From positions 14,025,563 to 14,089,562 of the forward strand of contig NC_057922.1 in NCBI RefSeq assembly GCF_018873765.1: DNA of 64,000 nucleotides, read 5' to 3'. The DNA is from Telopea speciosissima (Eukaryota; Streptophyta; Magnoliopsida; Proteales; Proteaceae). The notes under the pieces were generated by a model that saw only the letters and a program-made list of their open reading frames with translations, was not told the DNA's origin and did no database searches. Every line of letters starts with the position of its first letter. Within the stretch, counting starts at the first letter, position 1. A program made the position numbers and the translations under genes. Shown piece by piece: positions 44,140-55,259 of this stretch.

Positions 44140-47051
44140 ATGATTCATTTAGAGGAGTTTCTTTGGTGTTTCTCTATTTTCTCTTTCTGTTTTGACATAT
44201 TTCATGGCTTCACTAGGGTTCTCTACAAGAACTTAAGCTGTAATTCTTCTTCTTCTTCTTCTTTGCCGCCTACTCTTCCATGGATGCACTTCTGCTCGCC
44301 ACTTTCGTTCATGAATGGCAGTGAGACTCGAGTTTTAAAGAATAATTCGAAGAAGAAATTGTGTTTAGTATCAAAGAGTGTAATGGTTTTGGCTTCAGAA
44401 GAAGAGACGAAATCTCATCCTCAAGAAATTTCTCGCAAAAGAAACGCAGAAGACGATTTGAAATCTACAAGGCCGGATCAGGTACGAAACAATAGTTGTA
44501 ACATGACTTCTGAAGGATTGAATTCATCGCCGCCGCCGCCGTTGAGTAATAATGGAGAGGTTAAAGTATCTACAAAGGCTTGGAAGAGACCTGCAATAAT
44601 TTCTATACCGAAATCTCCAGTTTGTGATTTTGATGATGTGGGTGAGGTTTTAGATAATAAGGATTTTGAGGGTCAAGGTAGAGATTTCTTTCTAGCTAGT
44701 AGAAGAGGAAGAAGACCAGTTATGGAAGATGGATTTAGTGTTATAACCGATATTTTGGGAGACCCTAAGCAGGTATTCTCAGATGCCTTTTTTTTTTTGT
44801 TTTTTTAAATTTATTAAATTTTAATATATATTTTTTGGATTTTAGAAAAAAATAAAAAAAAATGGTGAACCGTTGATATATTTTGGCTCTTGCAGGTATT
44901 TTTTGGTGTCTTTGATGGACATGGAGGCCGTGCAGCTGTAGATTATGCTACTGAAAATTTAGGGAAGAATATTGTTGCAGCTATTGGTGAAGTTGGTAAA
45001 GCAGAAGATCAGATAGAAAAAGCTATTAGGAAAGGATATTTGACCACAGATAATGATTTTCTAAGTAAGGTACGTAGGATACAAAACTTCTAGATCCATT
45101 TGAATTCAACTTCATATAATAAATTAGAGGAGGGGATCTACAAGTTGCGAATGGGTTCACGGGAGATGGTGTCTTACCAAATGATAGAGGGAGACAAAAC
45201 GATATCGCGTGTCAAGAGGAAAAAGAGTGTGAAATATAGCGATGTGTACATCACAGACCTATACATCCTTGTCCTACAAATTATTTGAATTTTTCATATA
45301 TGAATTCTGAAACATAATATGAACTAGGGTATCTCATATCTTCATGGCCTCAACAAACCATTTGAAGATTTCAATTATTAAACGGAAAAGACTTCCATGT
45401 TTTTTTCTGGTGAAAGGGTGAAGTCTTCCTTCACCACTTGGTGAAATAGTAAATACAATCCTAGAGTCATTTTACTCTCTCCTTTATTGACCAAGTCAAT
45501 AATACCCCTATCCCATCCGTGATACCCTCTTTTGCCCATCCAAAGCCCCTCGGTCAATAGATATTCCATTGACTGAGGGTTTAGGAAAACTTGCTCCATT
45601 ATTATATATCTAATGACTGTATACCTATTGTGTATTACTAGAGTTTTTATCAGATCGTACCGAGGGCCCATAGGCCACAAGTGGTGACAGCCCAAGAGGG
45701 CAGCCAGGGTGGTGTTAAGAAAACAACGCCTAGAATGGCGATTTGCAGAAAAAAATGAAAACAAAGAAGACACAACATACATCATCAAAGATTTACGTGG
45801 TTCACCCCCAAAATGGGAAGCTACGTCCACGGCCAAGCAATAGAATAGATTTCACTATTTTTTCGAAACGTTACAAAACCTCTCTTATAGCCCTCCCAGA
45901 GATAAGAACATTAGATAGACAAACCCTAACTCGATAAAGTATAGAAATGCCCCTGGACCCAAAAATGCCAAACTAGACAGGATCGGACCAAAACATAACA
46001 TATGTCTCAAAACATACCGATTCAAAGGTTTCGACGAGCCCAACACAACTCATCGTATTTGACGGTGATGTACGCCCCTTTTAGGCCATCCGAACTTGTT
46101 TTGAGACCGAAACGATCCTCCGAAGATCCCAACTGCACTTTCTCAACCGAAATCAGGCTTCACCATCTAATGAGGTTGAGAGTCAAACCAACGACCTTTC
46201 CTTTAGACTTAGGTAAGCACCTTACTTGCTGGCCACCACCAATCTAAGAGGCGCTTCCCATTGTTTTAAGGTCATGGGTTTGATCCCTACTCGTGGATCA
46301 AACGACAGCAAAATTTTATTTCATTTGTATTTATTTATTTTTTACATCATTGACATGCAGGGTCAATGCAGTGGAGCATGTGTAGCTACTGTGCTCTTGA
46401 AGGATAGAGAATTATATGTAGCAAATGCTGGTGATTGTAGAGTAGTACTGAGTAGGAAGGGAGTAGGGGAAGCATTAACTAGTGACCACCGTCTTAATAG
46501 AGAAGATGAGCGCTCTCGAATTGAGAACTTGGTAAGCTTTATGTCTCATTGGATCAAGTAATTTAAGAGTACACCTTAATTTTTCTGTTAATTGGTTAAC
46601 CATCAACTGTTGTAATTAATCAAATTTTATTGCAGGGTGGTTATGTGAGTTGTCGCAATGGAGTTTGGAGAGCTCAAGATACATTAGCAATATCTAGATC
46701 AATAGGAGACCAGAGTTTGAAGGAATGGATAATATCTGAACCAGAGATTAAGAAACTTCATTTAACATCAGATTGTGAATTTTTGATTGTGGCTTCAGAT
46801 GGATTATGGGATAAGGTGTGGATTAATTTAATTACTAGTGACAATTCAATTCTTCCATTATATGTTGTTGTAAATAATTTGATAAATTTTGGTTTTATCA
46901 GGTAAATAATCAGGAAGCAGTTGATGTTGTCTTAAAGCACAAGATCACCTTAGAATCTTGCAAAAAATTGGTAGATATATCTTCTCGCCGGGGCAACAAG
47001 GACGATGCGACGGTAATGGTGATCAATCTTCAAAATTTTTTGAGGGGATGA
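44140..47051 (+). CDS. Protein phosphatase 2C, clade B (AP2C)-like, copy 1, 435 aa
   Basis: Exons: 44140-44772, 44896-45069, 46361-46531, 46636-46815, 46902-47051; all phase 0 junctions, TGA stop. It is a metal-dependent Ser/Thr phosphatase. The N-terminal 150 residues are a variable extension that starts with a hydrophobic stretch ([15 protein letters not shown]) and then becomes Ser/Pro-rich. The PP2C domain begins near [10 protein letters not shown] (about 190-200) and has DGHGG at 218-222, [33 protein letters not shown] at 380-386 and the final metal-binding DD at 420-421. All metal ligands expected for the family are present. AKRP-type start, Vxx[13 protein letters not shown] and NQEAVD blocks recall Arabidopsis AP2C1 and relatives, which dephosphorylate stress MAP kinases; that role is inference from family. 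Its tandem partner follows 2.9 kb downstream. Confidence 0.92.
45640..46340. mobile_element. Retrotransposon-like insertion in intron 2 of PP2C copy 1
   Basis: The 45680-45720 words (GGGCCCATAGGCCAC, CAAGAGGGC) and the 46170-46320 words (GAGAGTCAAACCAACG, GGCGCTTCCCATTG) recur in PP2C copy 2 intron 2 (51160-51500), so part of it predates the duplication. About 500 bases with ATCAAAGATTTACGTGGTTC (45780-46050) occur in copy 1 only. No coding domain is seen. Confidence 0.45.
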
Positions 47052-47345
47052 GAAGAAGGAACAGAGCATATACAAAGTATGAAAGATGAAAGAAGAGGCA
47101 GATGGAATTGGTTGAAATAGTATAGAGAAATAATAAGTTTAAGGTCTTTTGCAAAGATTTTAGAATTAGATAGATTAGAGAACTTTGATTTTGGGCTCCA
47201 TGGATTGGAGATTTTAGGTGGAGACCAAATCTTGTACAAATCCAATTTAATCTCCTTTTTTTTTTTACAATTATTTCTATTCTTTAATTTATCAAGTTTT
47301 ATTTAGTTCATATTATTAACTGTTCAAGAAAGAGAAAGAGAGAGA
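47052..47345. other. 3' flank of PP2C copy 1
   Basis: Probable 3' UTR and spacer, conserved with 52443-52721 of copy 2. No gene. Confidence 0.5.
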
Positions 47346-47585
47346 ATGGATGAAACAGTAGCTTTAGCAGCACACCCGGACCCGGACCCAGACCCAGACC
47401 CAGACCCGGATCCGGAGTCCCGGAGTTGGGTAGGCCGGGCTTGGGCTACAATTTTTCAGCCTTTTGGGCTGGGAGCAAATCTTCTTTCACTAGTTGCAAA
47501 AACAATGGCATCCACTGGTTGGAAGGGAAGGGAGAAAAAAACAAAACAAAAAAAAGGTAGTGAAATCACATCAAATTTAAAGTGA
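47346..47585 (+). CDS. Hypothetical 79-aa frame with Pro-Asp repeats
   Basis: ATG, then MDETVALAAH, six Pro-Asp pairs from an imperfect CCAGAC tandem, then SWVGRAWATIFQPFGLGANL and a Lys-rich tail. The duplicate at 52722 keeps the ATG and first nine codons but then has TAG, and it lacks the Pro-Asp repeat. Conservation of the start and of the WVGRAWATIFQPFG-type segment suggests something was there. It could equally be chance in the PP2C 3' region. I recognise no family. Confidence 0.25.
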   Translation: MDETVALAAHPDPDPDPDPDPDPESRSWVGRAWATIFQPFGLGANLLSLVAKTMASTGWKGREKKTKQKKGSEITSNLK

Positions 47586-47689
47586 AAACTTTTGAAAATT
47601 ATTACCTCGTATGATTGAATATCTAATTTCAAAGTATTCTAAATATGATTATTAAATTTACTTTACTTGGAAGCATAGTTTCATTACTT

Positions 47690-48130
47690 GGAGGGTCCTG
47701 ACCATACCCTTCCCATTCAAGATCTTTTTCTTATGGATCTTGAAATTCCTACCTGCTACTTCTGCTGAAATGCGGTGGAAGACCTAGATCACCTATTTTT
47801 TGGTTACCCTTCTTCTATGCGTATCTAGAAAAAGGTTACTCCAAAAGTTCTAGTCTTCTCATTTCCCATTGCTTTCTTTTGATGGAGAATAGAAGTGGAT
47901 TATAGCAATTTGGTTATCCAGATGACTTTTTGTGCTTTTGTCTATCATATTTGGTTGAAAAGAAATAAACATAGGTGGTCTATTACATCTCGCACCTCCA
48001 GCCGTATATGGAACTTCATTGTTTTTGGGATTAAGACCAAGGTCAATCATCTTCATGCTTTTGATTCAAACTGTACTAAGAATCGTCATATTGTTTTCTT
48101 ATGGGGCCTTGAAATTCTGTTTCTTTGAGT
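47690..48130 (+). mobile_element. LINE 3' fragment (zinc-binding tail), copy 1
   Basis: Reads DLDHLFFGYPSSMRI then a stop where Trp is usual, and later MTFCAFVYHIWLKRNKHRW and FIVFGIKTKV, which is the end of a plant LINE polyprotein after reverse transcriptase (zf-RVT region). Duplicated with the PP2C gene at 53105-53525. Confidence 0.75.
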
Positions 48131-49592
48131 AGTATTCGTTTTTTTTATTTGGATTTATGATATTCTACCTTTATTTTTAGTTTTGTTCCCTTTCTAGGCA
48201 TGGTCTACATACTGGTTTTACTAGTCACCGATACCAGTATCATATCGGTAGCACAATACGGACATGGGATAAAATGGTCAGAAAACTAATTTTTAAGAAA
48301 ATTCAAGGGTAATTTTATTCGATACAGCCGATCCAGGCCAATAACGTATCAGTATCGTATCAATTTTGTATGTTGCCGATACCCATTCTGATACTGTGGG
48401 TGTCCTTGTAAATATTTTCCTCCTGACCACAATTTTTATTCAGCCAATTTTTTTTTTCTTTACTTTGCAATGATAACCCTTTGATATGAAAGGTAAAATA
48501 AATAGAGAAAGCTGCGAAGAGCTAAAGCTAAAATCGGGGAGTTATAGCTAGACCCCTTAGCCGTTGATATATATATATATATATATTTTATCCTTTAGAT
48601 GTGTTGACATGGGATCCAAACAAAAATACATGAACGTCATCCCCTTTGTAACGAGTCTTCTTCTTCTTCCTCCTCCTCCTCCTTTGTTAACACTACCATC
48701 TTGGACATCGGTGATCCTGGCTGCGCTCCTCCTAGTGTGGTAATAGGCTCTAAAATGAGGAATGATGTATGATTGAATGATGGACCAAGACTTCCATAGG
48801 AAGACATAGCGCAAGGATTTTGTTGGAGAAATTGAGAATTCTCCGATGAGCGAGGTGTTTCTTCTTTACTTTAGGGATGTGTCATCCTTGTAATCCTGAA
48901 ATCAAAATATTGAGGTAATCTCACATCGGCTGTGGGTGCTCTGACTATCAAGTATTAGAGCCACAAGAGGACACCCCACTTTGAACCAATTGATTTTAAG
49001 ATTGATGGAGACTTAATATAGTATTAGAACAGGTATGTTAGCCATCCATCGATGATGAGCTTTGTTCCACCCACAAAGACAGAACCCACAAGAAAACTGT
49101 ACATGTAAAGGGGAGTATTGAGGTAATCCCACATGTAATCCCACATCAGCTGTGGGTACTTCAACTATCAAGTATAAGCTACAAGAGACCACCCCTACTT
49201 TCGCCTGCCCGGTACTGTTGTGCGCCTCCACACACAAGCGCGGCGAAAAATACCACCTTATCCCTGTTCGGAGAAGGCACTCGGGCTAAAAGTCTACATG
49301 TATACATTAAGAAATAAAAATATATTACATAATTAACGTCTAGGCATACCTAGAGATACATATCCGAGAAAACTGAACAAAAGAAATCCTAAAAACCAAG
49401 TAGATACTCAGAGACAAAGAACAAAATGAGCAAACCTAAAATCGATGGAAGAACCCAAACCAAACAAGAGACCAAGGGACAAAGAGTGAACAAGTCAAAA
49501 TAGAATAAATCCGCGTTTCCTTTTTCCGACCATTTTCTTCGCATTCAAAGATTCCAAATCTGATAACGACGGATTCTCTTTCTTCCACCCGA
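48131..49592. other. Spacer between the PP2C copies
   Basis: Around 48215-48415 lie GATACC/GTATCAGTATCG-rich words related to 57284-57745. A TA run lies at 48567-48587. Two related segments, 48912-48985 and 49110-49195 (both with GAGGTAATC, CACATC.GCTGTGGGT, CTATCAAGTAT), form a direct repeat. No gene. Confidence 0.5.
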
Positions 49593-49602
49593 TGACTGGT
49601 CA
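49593..49602. promoter_or_regulatory. W-box-like palindrome upstream of PP2C copy 2
   Basis: TGACTGGTCA, equivalent to 43944-43955. Confidence 0.35.
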
Positions 49603-49786
49603 AAATCATAATCACCGAATAATTATTTTCTCCTCAATCCCTTACCAGCCCAAGAAACCCTCAAGTCTTGTATGAAAAATCTGTCCACTTTAGAAACAGA
49701 TTTCTACCTGGCTGGCAGCGTCTCATGAAAAGAAGAAAGGAAAGAATTGAAGATAGAACATAAGACCATCACCATCACCAACAAGG

Positions 49787-49918
49787 ATGATTAATTTACA
49801 GAAATTTCTTTGGTGTTTCTCTATTATTTTTTTCTGTCTTCACAAACTTCATGACCTCATTAGGGTTTTCTGCATGACCTTAACCAGTAATTCTTCTTCT
49901 TATTCTTCATTGCAGTAA
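49787..49918 (+). pseudogene. Ancestral N-terminal segment of PP2C copy 2, now closed by a stop
   Basis: Matches the first exon of copy 1: ATG at 49787, then FLWCFSI and a Ser run, but it ends in TAA at 49916-49918 after 43 codons. The rest of the copy 1 extension is mostly deleted. It may act as an upstream ORF or as 5' UTR. The GTAAGT at 49915 could be a donor if the transcript is spliced here. Confidence 0.6.
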
Positions 49919-49987
49919 GTAATGGTAGAGAGTTAAAACAAGAGAAACGCAGAAGAGAATTCGAAATCTGCCGAGAAGTTGGGTAAC

Positions 49988-52442
49988 ATGACTTCTGAAG
50001 AGGTTAAAACATCTACAAGGGCTTGGAAGAGACCTCCAAAAATTATTATACCAGAGTCTCCAGTTTGTGATTTTAGTGATGTGGGTGAGGTTTTAGATAA
50101 TAAGGATTTTGAGGTTCAAGGTAGAGATTACTTTCTAGCAAGTAGAAGAGGAAGAAGACCGGTCATGGAAGATGGATTTAGTGTTATAATTGATATTTTG
50201 GGAGACCCTAAGCAGGTATTCTTAGACTTAAATCTCTTTCTTGTCAATAATGGCTAATACATGCTCGCTAGGGTTTTGATTTAAAATGTTTGAGGATAAT
50301 TAACAATCCTGGATGTTCTTGCAGGCATTTTTTTGTATCTTTGATGGCCATGGAGGCCGTGCAGCTGTGGACTATGTTACTGAAAATTTAGGGAATAATA
50401 TTGTAGTAGCTATTGGGGAAGTTGGCAAAGCAGAAGATCAGGTAGAACAAGCTATTAGGAAAGGCTATTTGACTACAGATAAAGATTTTCTCTCTAAGGT
50501 ACATAGGATACAAAGCTTCTAAATCTATTTGAATTCAACTTCATATATTAAATTAGAAGATGGGATCTACATGCATGTTGCTCGCGTGTATCGGTATCTC
50601 CTAGGCTAAATAACTGAATGGGTGCACGAGAGATGATGTTTACTAAATAGTATATGGGAACAGTGTGATATATAGTGTCAAAAGGAAAGAGAGTGTGATA
50701 GCAATGTACACAACGGCAATATGTACATCCTTTTCCCATAAATTATTTACTTTTTCATAGATGAATTCTGAAACATTATATGAGCTAGGGCATCTCATAT
50801 CTTGATTGCATCAGACCCTCAACAATAACCCATTTGAAGATTTCAAACTTCTATTATTATAGGGAGACGTCTTCCTTCACCACATGGTGATCGAAGGGGT
50901 GTATAGAATCCTAGGGTCATTTTACTCTTCCTTCTATTTACGAAGTCGATAATACCCCATTCCTATGTGCGATACCTCTTTTGCCCATCCAAAACCCCTT
51001 GGCCATGATGGAAATACCTTAATTGGTAGGGTTGGGATGGGTTGAGTGTATGCTAGGCCCTTGAAGGGTGGGCTGGGCTTGGGTTTACATTAAGGCCCCT
51101 AGGGTTTGGCTAGGGTTTAGGGTAAGCCCGGTCCATTGACACTCATAGATTCTACAGGGGGGCCCATAGGCCACTGGGGTTGACAACCCAAGAGGGCGGC
51201 CAGGGTGGGGTCACAGATCCAAGAAGAGAGGACAGCCAAGGGGGTTCGGCTTGGAGGGAGAATAAGGATGTCTAACATCTGATGAGAAGGAGAGTCAAAC
51301 CAACGCCCAATCCCTTGGACTTAGACCAGCACCCTACTATACACTGGTAGCCACCACCAAGCCAAGAGGCGCTTCCCATTGTGTATCACTAGATGGTTGT
51401 TTCAACATATATAAATCGAACTTGATGACCTGAATCTGAACTTTCAGGTTTAAGGTCATGGGTTTGATCACTACTTTGGTGGACCAAATAGCAGCAAAAT
51501 TTCATTTCAATTTGTACTTATTTTTTTCATCATTGACAGGGTCTTTCCAGTGGAACATGTGTAGCTACTGTGCTCTTGAAGGATGGAGAATTATATGTAG
51601 CAAATGCTGGTGATTGTAGAGTAGTTCTGTGTAGGAAGGGAATAGGGGAAGCATTAACAAGTGACCACCGTGTTAGTAGAGAAGATGAGCACTCTCGAAT
51701 TGAGAACTTGGTAAGTTTTTATACATTTATATCTCATTGGAGTAATCTAAGGCTGTGTTTGATATGCATTCTCTAAGTTGAATTGCAATGCAGTAGAGAA
51801 CGCGGTCCATTCTTGAAAGCACCATAAGAGTGCAACTTATGGTGTTCATAAAAATGTATTCCAGGTCTATTTTGCATTCTTGGACGATAAAAACAACTAT
51901 TTTTAGTGTCCGAGAATGTGAAATCGACCTAGAATGTGTTCCAAAAATGCATACCAAACACCACCTAATTAATTCTCGATCTGTTCATTGGTTAACCATC
52001 AACCATTGGAATCAAATTTTATTGCAGGGAGGTTATGTGAGTTATCACAATGGAGTCTGGAGAGCTCAAGCTACCTTGGCAGTATCTAGAGCAATAGGGG
52101 ACCAGAGTTTGAAGGAATGGATAATATCTGAACCAGAGATTAAGAAGCTTCATTTAACATCAGATTGTGAATTTTTGATAGTGGCTTCAGATGGATTATG
52201 GGATAAGGTATGGATTAATTTACTAGTGACAATTCAATTCTTCCATTATATGTTGTAGTAAATAATTTGATAAATTTTGGTTTTATCAGGTAAATAATCA
52301 GGAGGCAGTTGATGTTGTCTTAAGGCACAAGATCACCTTAGAATCTTGCAAAAAATTGGTAGATATATCTTCTCGCCGGGGCAACAAGGACGACGCGACG
52401 GTAATGGTGATCAATCTTCAAAATTTTGTGAGGATAAGGTGA
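49988..52442 (+). CDS. Protein phosphatase 2C, clade B-like, copy 2, 301 aa from the first usable ATG
   Basis: Exons: 49988-50215, 50325-50498, 51540-51710, 52028-52207, 52290-52442, all phase 0 as in copy 1. Start chosen at MTSEEVKTS because the copy 1-type start at 49787 runs into a stop. The PP2C domain is whole: [15 protein letters not shown] at 83-87, [33 protein letters not shown] at 245-251, and DD at 285-286. Differences from copy 1 include FCIFDGHGG for [16 protein letters not shown] for GQCSGAC and VRIR for LRG at the end. The lost N-terminal extension could change localisation or partner docking. Same-strand tandem duplicate; regulation unknown. Confidence 0.88.
51751..51965. mobile_element. 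Palindromic MITE, family A (long form), in PP2C copy 2 intron 3
   Basis: GGCTGTGTTTGATATGC at the left and GCATACCAAACACCACC at the right, TA-flanked. A second, inner hairpin around ATAAAAACAACTATTTTTAG suggests one MITE inserted into another or an internal rearrangement. Absent from the same intron of copy 1 (46532-46635). Confidence 0.65.
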
Positions 52443-52721
52443 ACCACCATGATCAGATGGATAGCCATGGTTAATCTCTTCTGATGAGAAGAAGGAATAA
52501 CATATATAGAAACTATGAAAGATGATAATAAGTTGAGGTCTCTTGTAAAGAATTTAGAATTTGATCATGGGCTTCAAGGATTGGAGATTATAGATGGAGA
52601 GCAAATCTTGAACATAAATAATTTACTGTTGTTTTTATTTTGACAAATTATTTCTATTATTTTTTATCAAGTTTTATTTAGTTCATATAATTCACTGCCC
52701 AAGATAGAGAAAGAGGGAGAA

Positions 52722-52751
52722 TGGATGAAACAGTAGCTTTAGCAGCATAGC
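52722..52751 (+). pseudogene. Broken duplicate of the 79-aa frame
   Basis: ATGGATGAAACAGTAGC as at 47346, then TAG at codon 10. WVGRAWATIFQPFG-type coding words still follow in the DNA, so if the frame was ever a gene, this copy is dead. Confidence 0.3.
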
Positions 52752-52894
52752 TTGACCCGGAATTGGGTAGGCCGGGCTTGGGCTACAATCTTTCAGCCTT
52801 TTGGGCCACTGGTTGCAAAAACAATGGCTCCCATTGGTTGGAATGGAAAAAAGAAAAGAAAAGAAAAAGAAGTGACATCGCATCATACCTATAA

Positions 52895-53014
52895 GACTGT
52901 GTTTGGTATGCATTCTTGGAATGCCTTCTAGGTAGATTTCACATTCTCAGGTGATAAAAACAACTTATCACCCAAGAATGTGAAATCGACTTGGAATGCA
53001 TACCAAATACTGCC
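52895..53014. mobile_element. Palindromic MITE, family A, 3' of PP2C copy 2
   Basis: GACTGTGTTTGGTATGC and GCATACCAAATACTGCC arms around a hairpin. Absent downstream of copy 1, hence younger than the PP2C duplication. Confidence 0.65.
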
Positions 53015-53104
53015 TTAAAATTGTGGAAAATTTTGAAATCATTACCTCATGTGATTGTGTACCTAATTTTTAAGTAATCTAAATATGATTATTAAATTTT
53101 ACTT

Positions 53105-53525
53105 TACTTGGAGGGCCTTGACCTGTACCCTTTCCACCTTTTCTTTTACTTAGGAGTCGTAAAATTCCTAACTGCTACCTCCGTTGGAATTCGGTGGAAG
53201 ATTTGGATCACCTATTTTTGGTTGCCTTTTCTCTATGCGTATCTGGAAAAGTGTTACTTTAGAAATGGTGATCTTCTCATTGTTTATTGCCTTCTTTTGA
53301 GGGAGAATGGAAGTGGATTATCAGAGAATTCAAGGGTAAATCAGTTTGCAATTTGGTTCTCAATATGGCCTTTTGTGTTTCTGGTTGTTATATTTGGTGG
53401 GAAAGAAATAAGCATAGATGATCTCCTACATCTCACACTTTCTCTCAGATTTGGATTTCCATTGTTTTTGAGATTAAGACCAAGTTCCACCATCTTCATG
53501 CTTCTTGATCTATTTCTAGGTTAGG
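53105..53525 (+). mobile_element. LINE 3' fragment, copy 2
   Basis: Colinear with 47690-48130 (GGTGGAAGATTTGGATCACC, TTTTGTGTTTCTGGTTGTTA). A different set of small deletions is present. Confidence 0.65.
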
Positions 53526-53879
53526 ATAAATTAATTGCCGCGTAAATAAGTCTCTAAGACCAAATAATGACTATAAATTCGAAGAAAACTTGATTTTGAG
53601 GAGAGAGATGGGGGAGCCAATGGGCTGATTTATCTTGGAGGTCAATTCGCAGTACTCCCGGTTGCGCCATAGGGGATGCCTATAGTCTTAAAGACAATGT
53701 AAAGTGACACGACTTAGCCAGTTAATTTTTCTATCATAGTTTTTGTTACATATTTATAAAAGAGGTAGTGCAAGTAATTTTTTGAAAGCTCTTACTGTGA
53801 AAGTAACTGTATACTCATTTAAGTTCGATCATTCAATATTCTAACATATAATTTCTACAATTTTTGAGATCTTAAAGAC

Positions 53880-54530
53880 TCTATTTATTTATTTATTTTT
53901 TTGTGCTAAGAATCATCAAAGATATATATTGAATGAAATAAGATACAACATTATGAGAGCTAAAACAAACCATTGAGCCTCTACTCCAGCTTCGGCATGG
54001 CCATCATCAGAGTAGGGACTCAACCAAAGAAAATACAATTAGGCTATGAAAATCTATCTATGGGCTTCATTTGTGAATCCTAGCTAATATCATGAAGAGC
54101 AAAAGAAGGATCACTATCCCAAACAAAAGATAACCTTGTAGTAGCCGCATGCTTTGTTAATTTATCTACAACCACATTTGCTTCTTGAAAGACAAGAGAT
54201 TGTCCATGAGATCTCATCCAAATGACTCTTGCAAAATCTCCATTGTTGTTGAAAGCAACATGTAATATTTTGCCTTATGATGCAGCTTACTACAACTCGT
54301 GAGTTACATTGAATCCATGGTACATCTACTTTCATCAATTATGCCTGATGTAGCCCTATAAAAAAAGCTGTAAATTTCACCATAAAATTGGTACCTACAT
54401 CTTTATAGGAAACAAAACATCGTGAATGATAGATGACTAGTAGCATCCCTGAAAATACAACCAGCCTCTGAGCAGTCTGGATTACTGAGAGAGCATCCAT
54501 CGATTTTCAGCTTCAGTCATTTCGCAAGCA
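53880..54530 (-). mobile_element. LINE RNase H tail, reverse orientation
   Basis: The - strand reads QSLVFQEANVVVDKLTKHAA, then TRLSFVWDSDPSFALHDIS, the C-terminal RNase H-like region of a plant LINE. A second block of this domain is readable upstream in other frames, so frameshifts are present. Confidence 0.75.
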
Positions 54531-54744
54531 GGCAACATCATGAAACTTCCCTAATCATCCTAGAAGGAAGGTTAGATTCAGTATCTAGAAACCTTTTTGA
54601 TATCTGCATGTTAGAAACAGAAGAGATATAAATTTGGTTAGCGAATAGAATTCTTGCAACTCTCTTATTATTGCTTTTACCACTAAACCAAGGGATCAGT
54701 GAGTAAAAAAAAAAAAAAAGGTCGATGAGTAGTATAGTAAAGTC

Positions 54745-54779
<35 letters not shown>

Positions 54780-55137
54780 TCTCCATAGCTGAAAATGCAC
54801 CAAGATGACCACAACGAACCATAGTTTATTGCAAAACACTCCTGCTGATTTCCTTCTCTACCACGAGATAAGTTCTTCAACCGAAGGAAATCCAACCCAT
54901 CTCCGATTAAAGACCATCAACATCGATCTCTGCCCATACAACATGCAAAAAAATGCACACTCCAAAAATAGATGATGAAAAGGTTATCTAAGGATTGAAA
55001 ATCTAATGCACACTTAGTTTATTGAGAAACCAAAATCTTTAATATAATTAGTAACTTTGTGTAAGGATTATCTCGGACATTGATAAAATTGAACCTTAGA
55101 TAAATCAAATAAAAAGTATATTGAAATATGGGGTCAT

Positions 55138-55259
55138 GTTCTCTATGCCATAGCGCAGGGTACGCCCAGACACGTGGGCCTGCCACTCAGGGGGGCAGGG
55201 TGGTCATTGCGCCCACCCCCATGTGTCTGGGCGCAGCCTGTACCCCCGGCACAGAGAAC
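55138..55259. mobile_element. GC-rich hairpin MITE
   Basis: GTTCTCTATGCCATAGCGC at the left and GGCACAGAGAAC at the right, with inner arms CGCCCAGACACGTGGG and CCCATGTGTCTGGGCG. Markedly more GC-rich than its surroundings. Confidence 0.7.

Noticed and set aside
54538..54822. 94-residue frame with a Lys run
   Set aside because: Created by the poly-T tract at 54749-54778.
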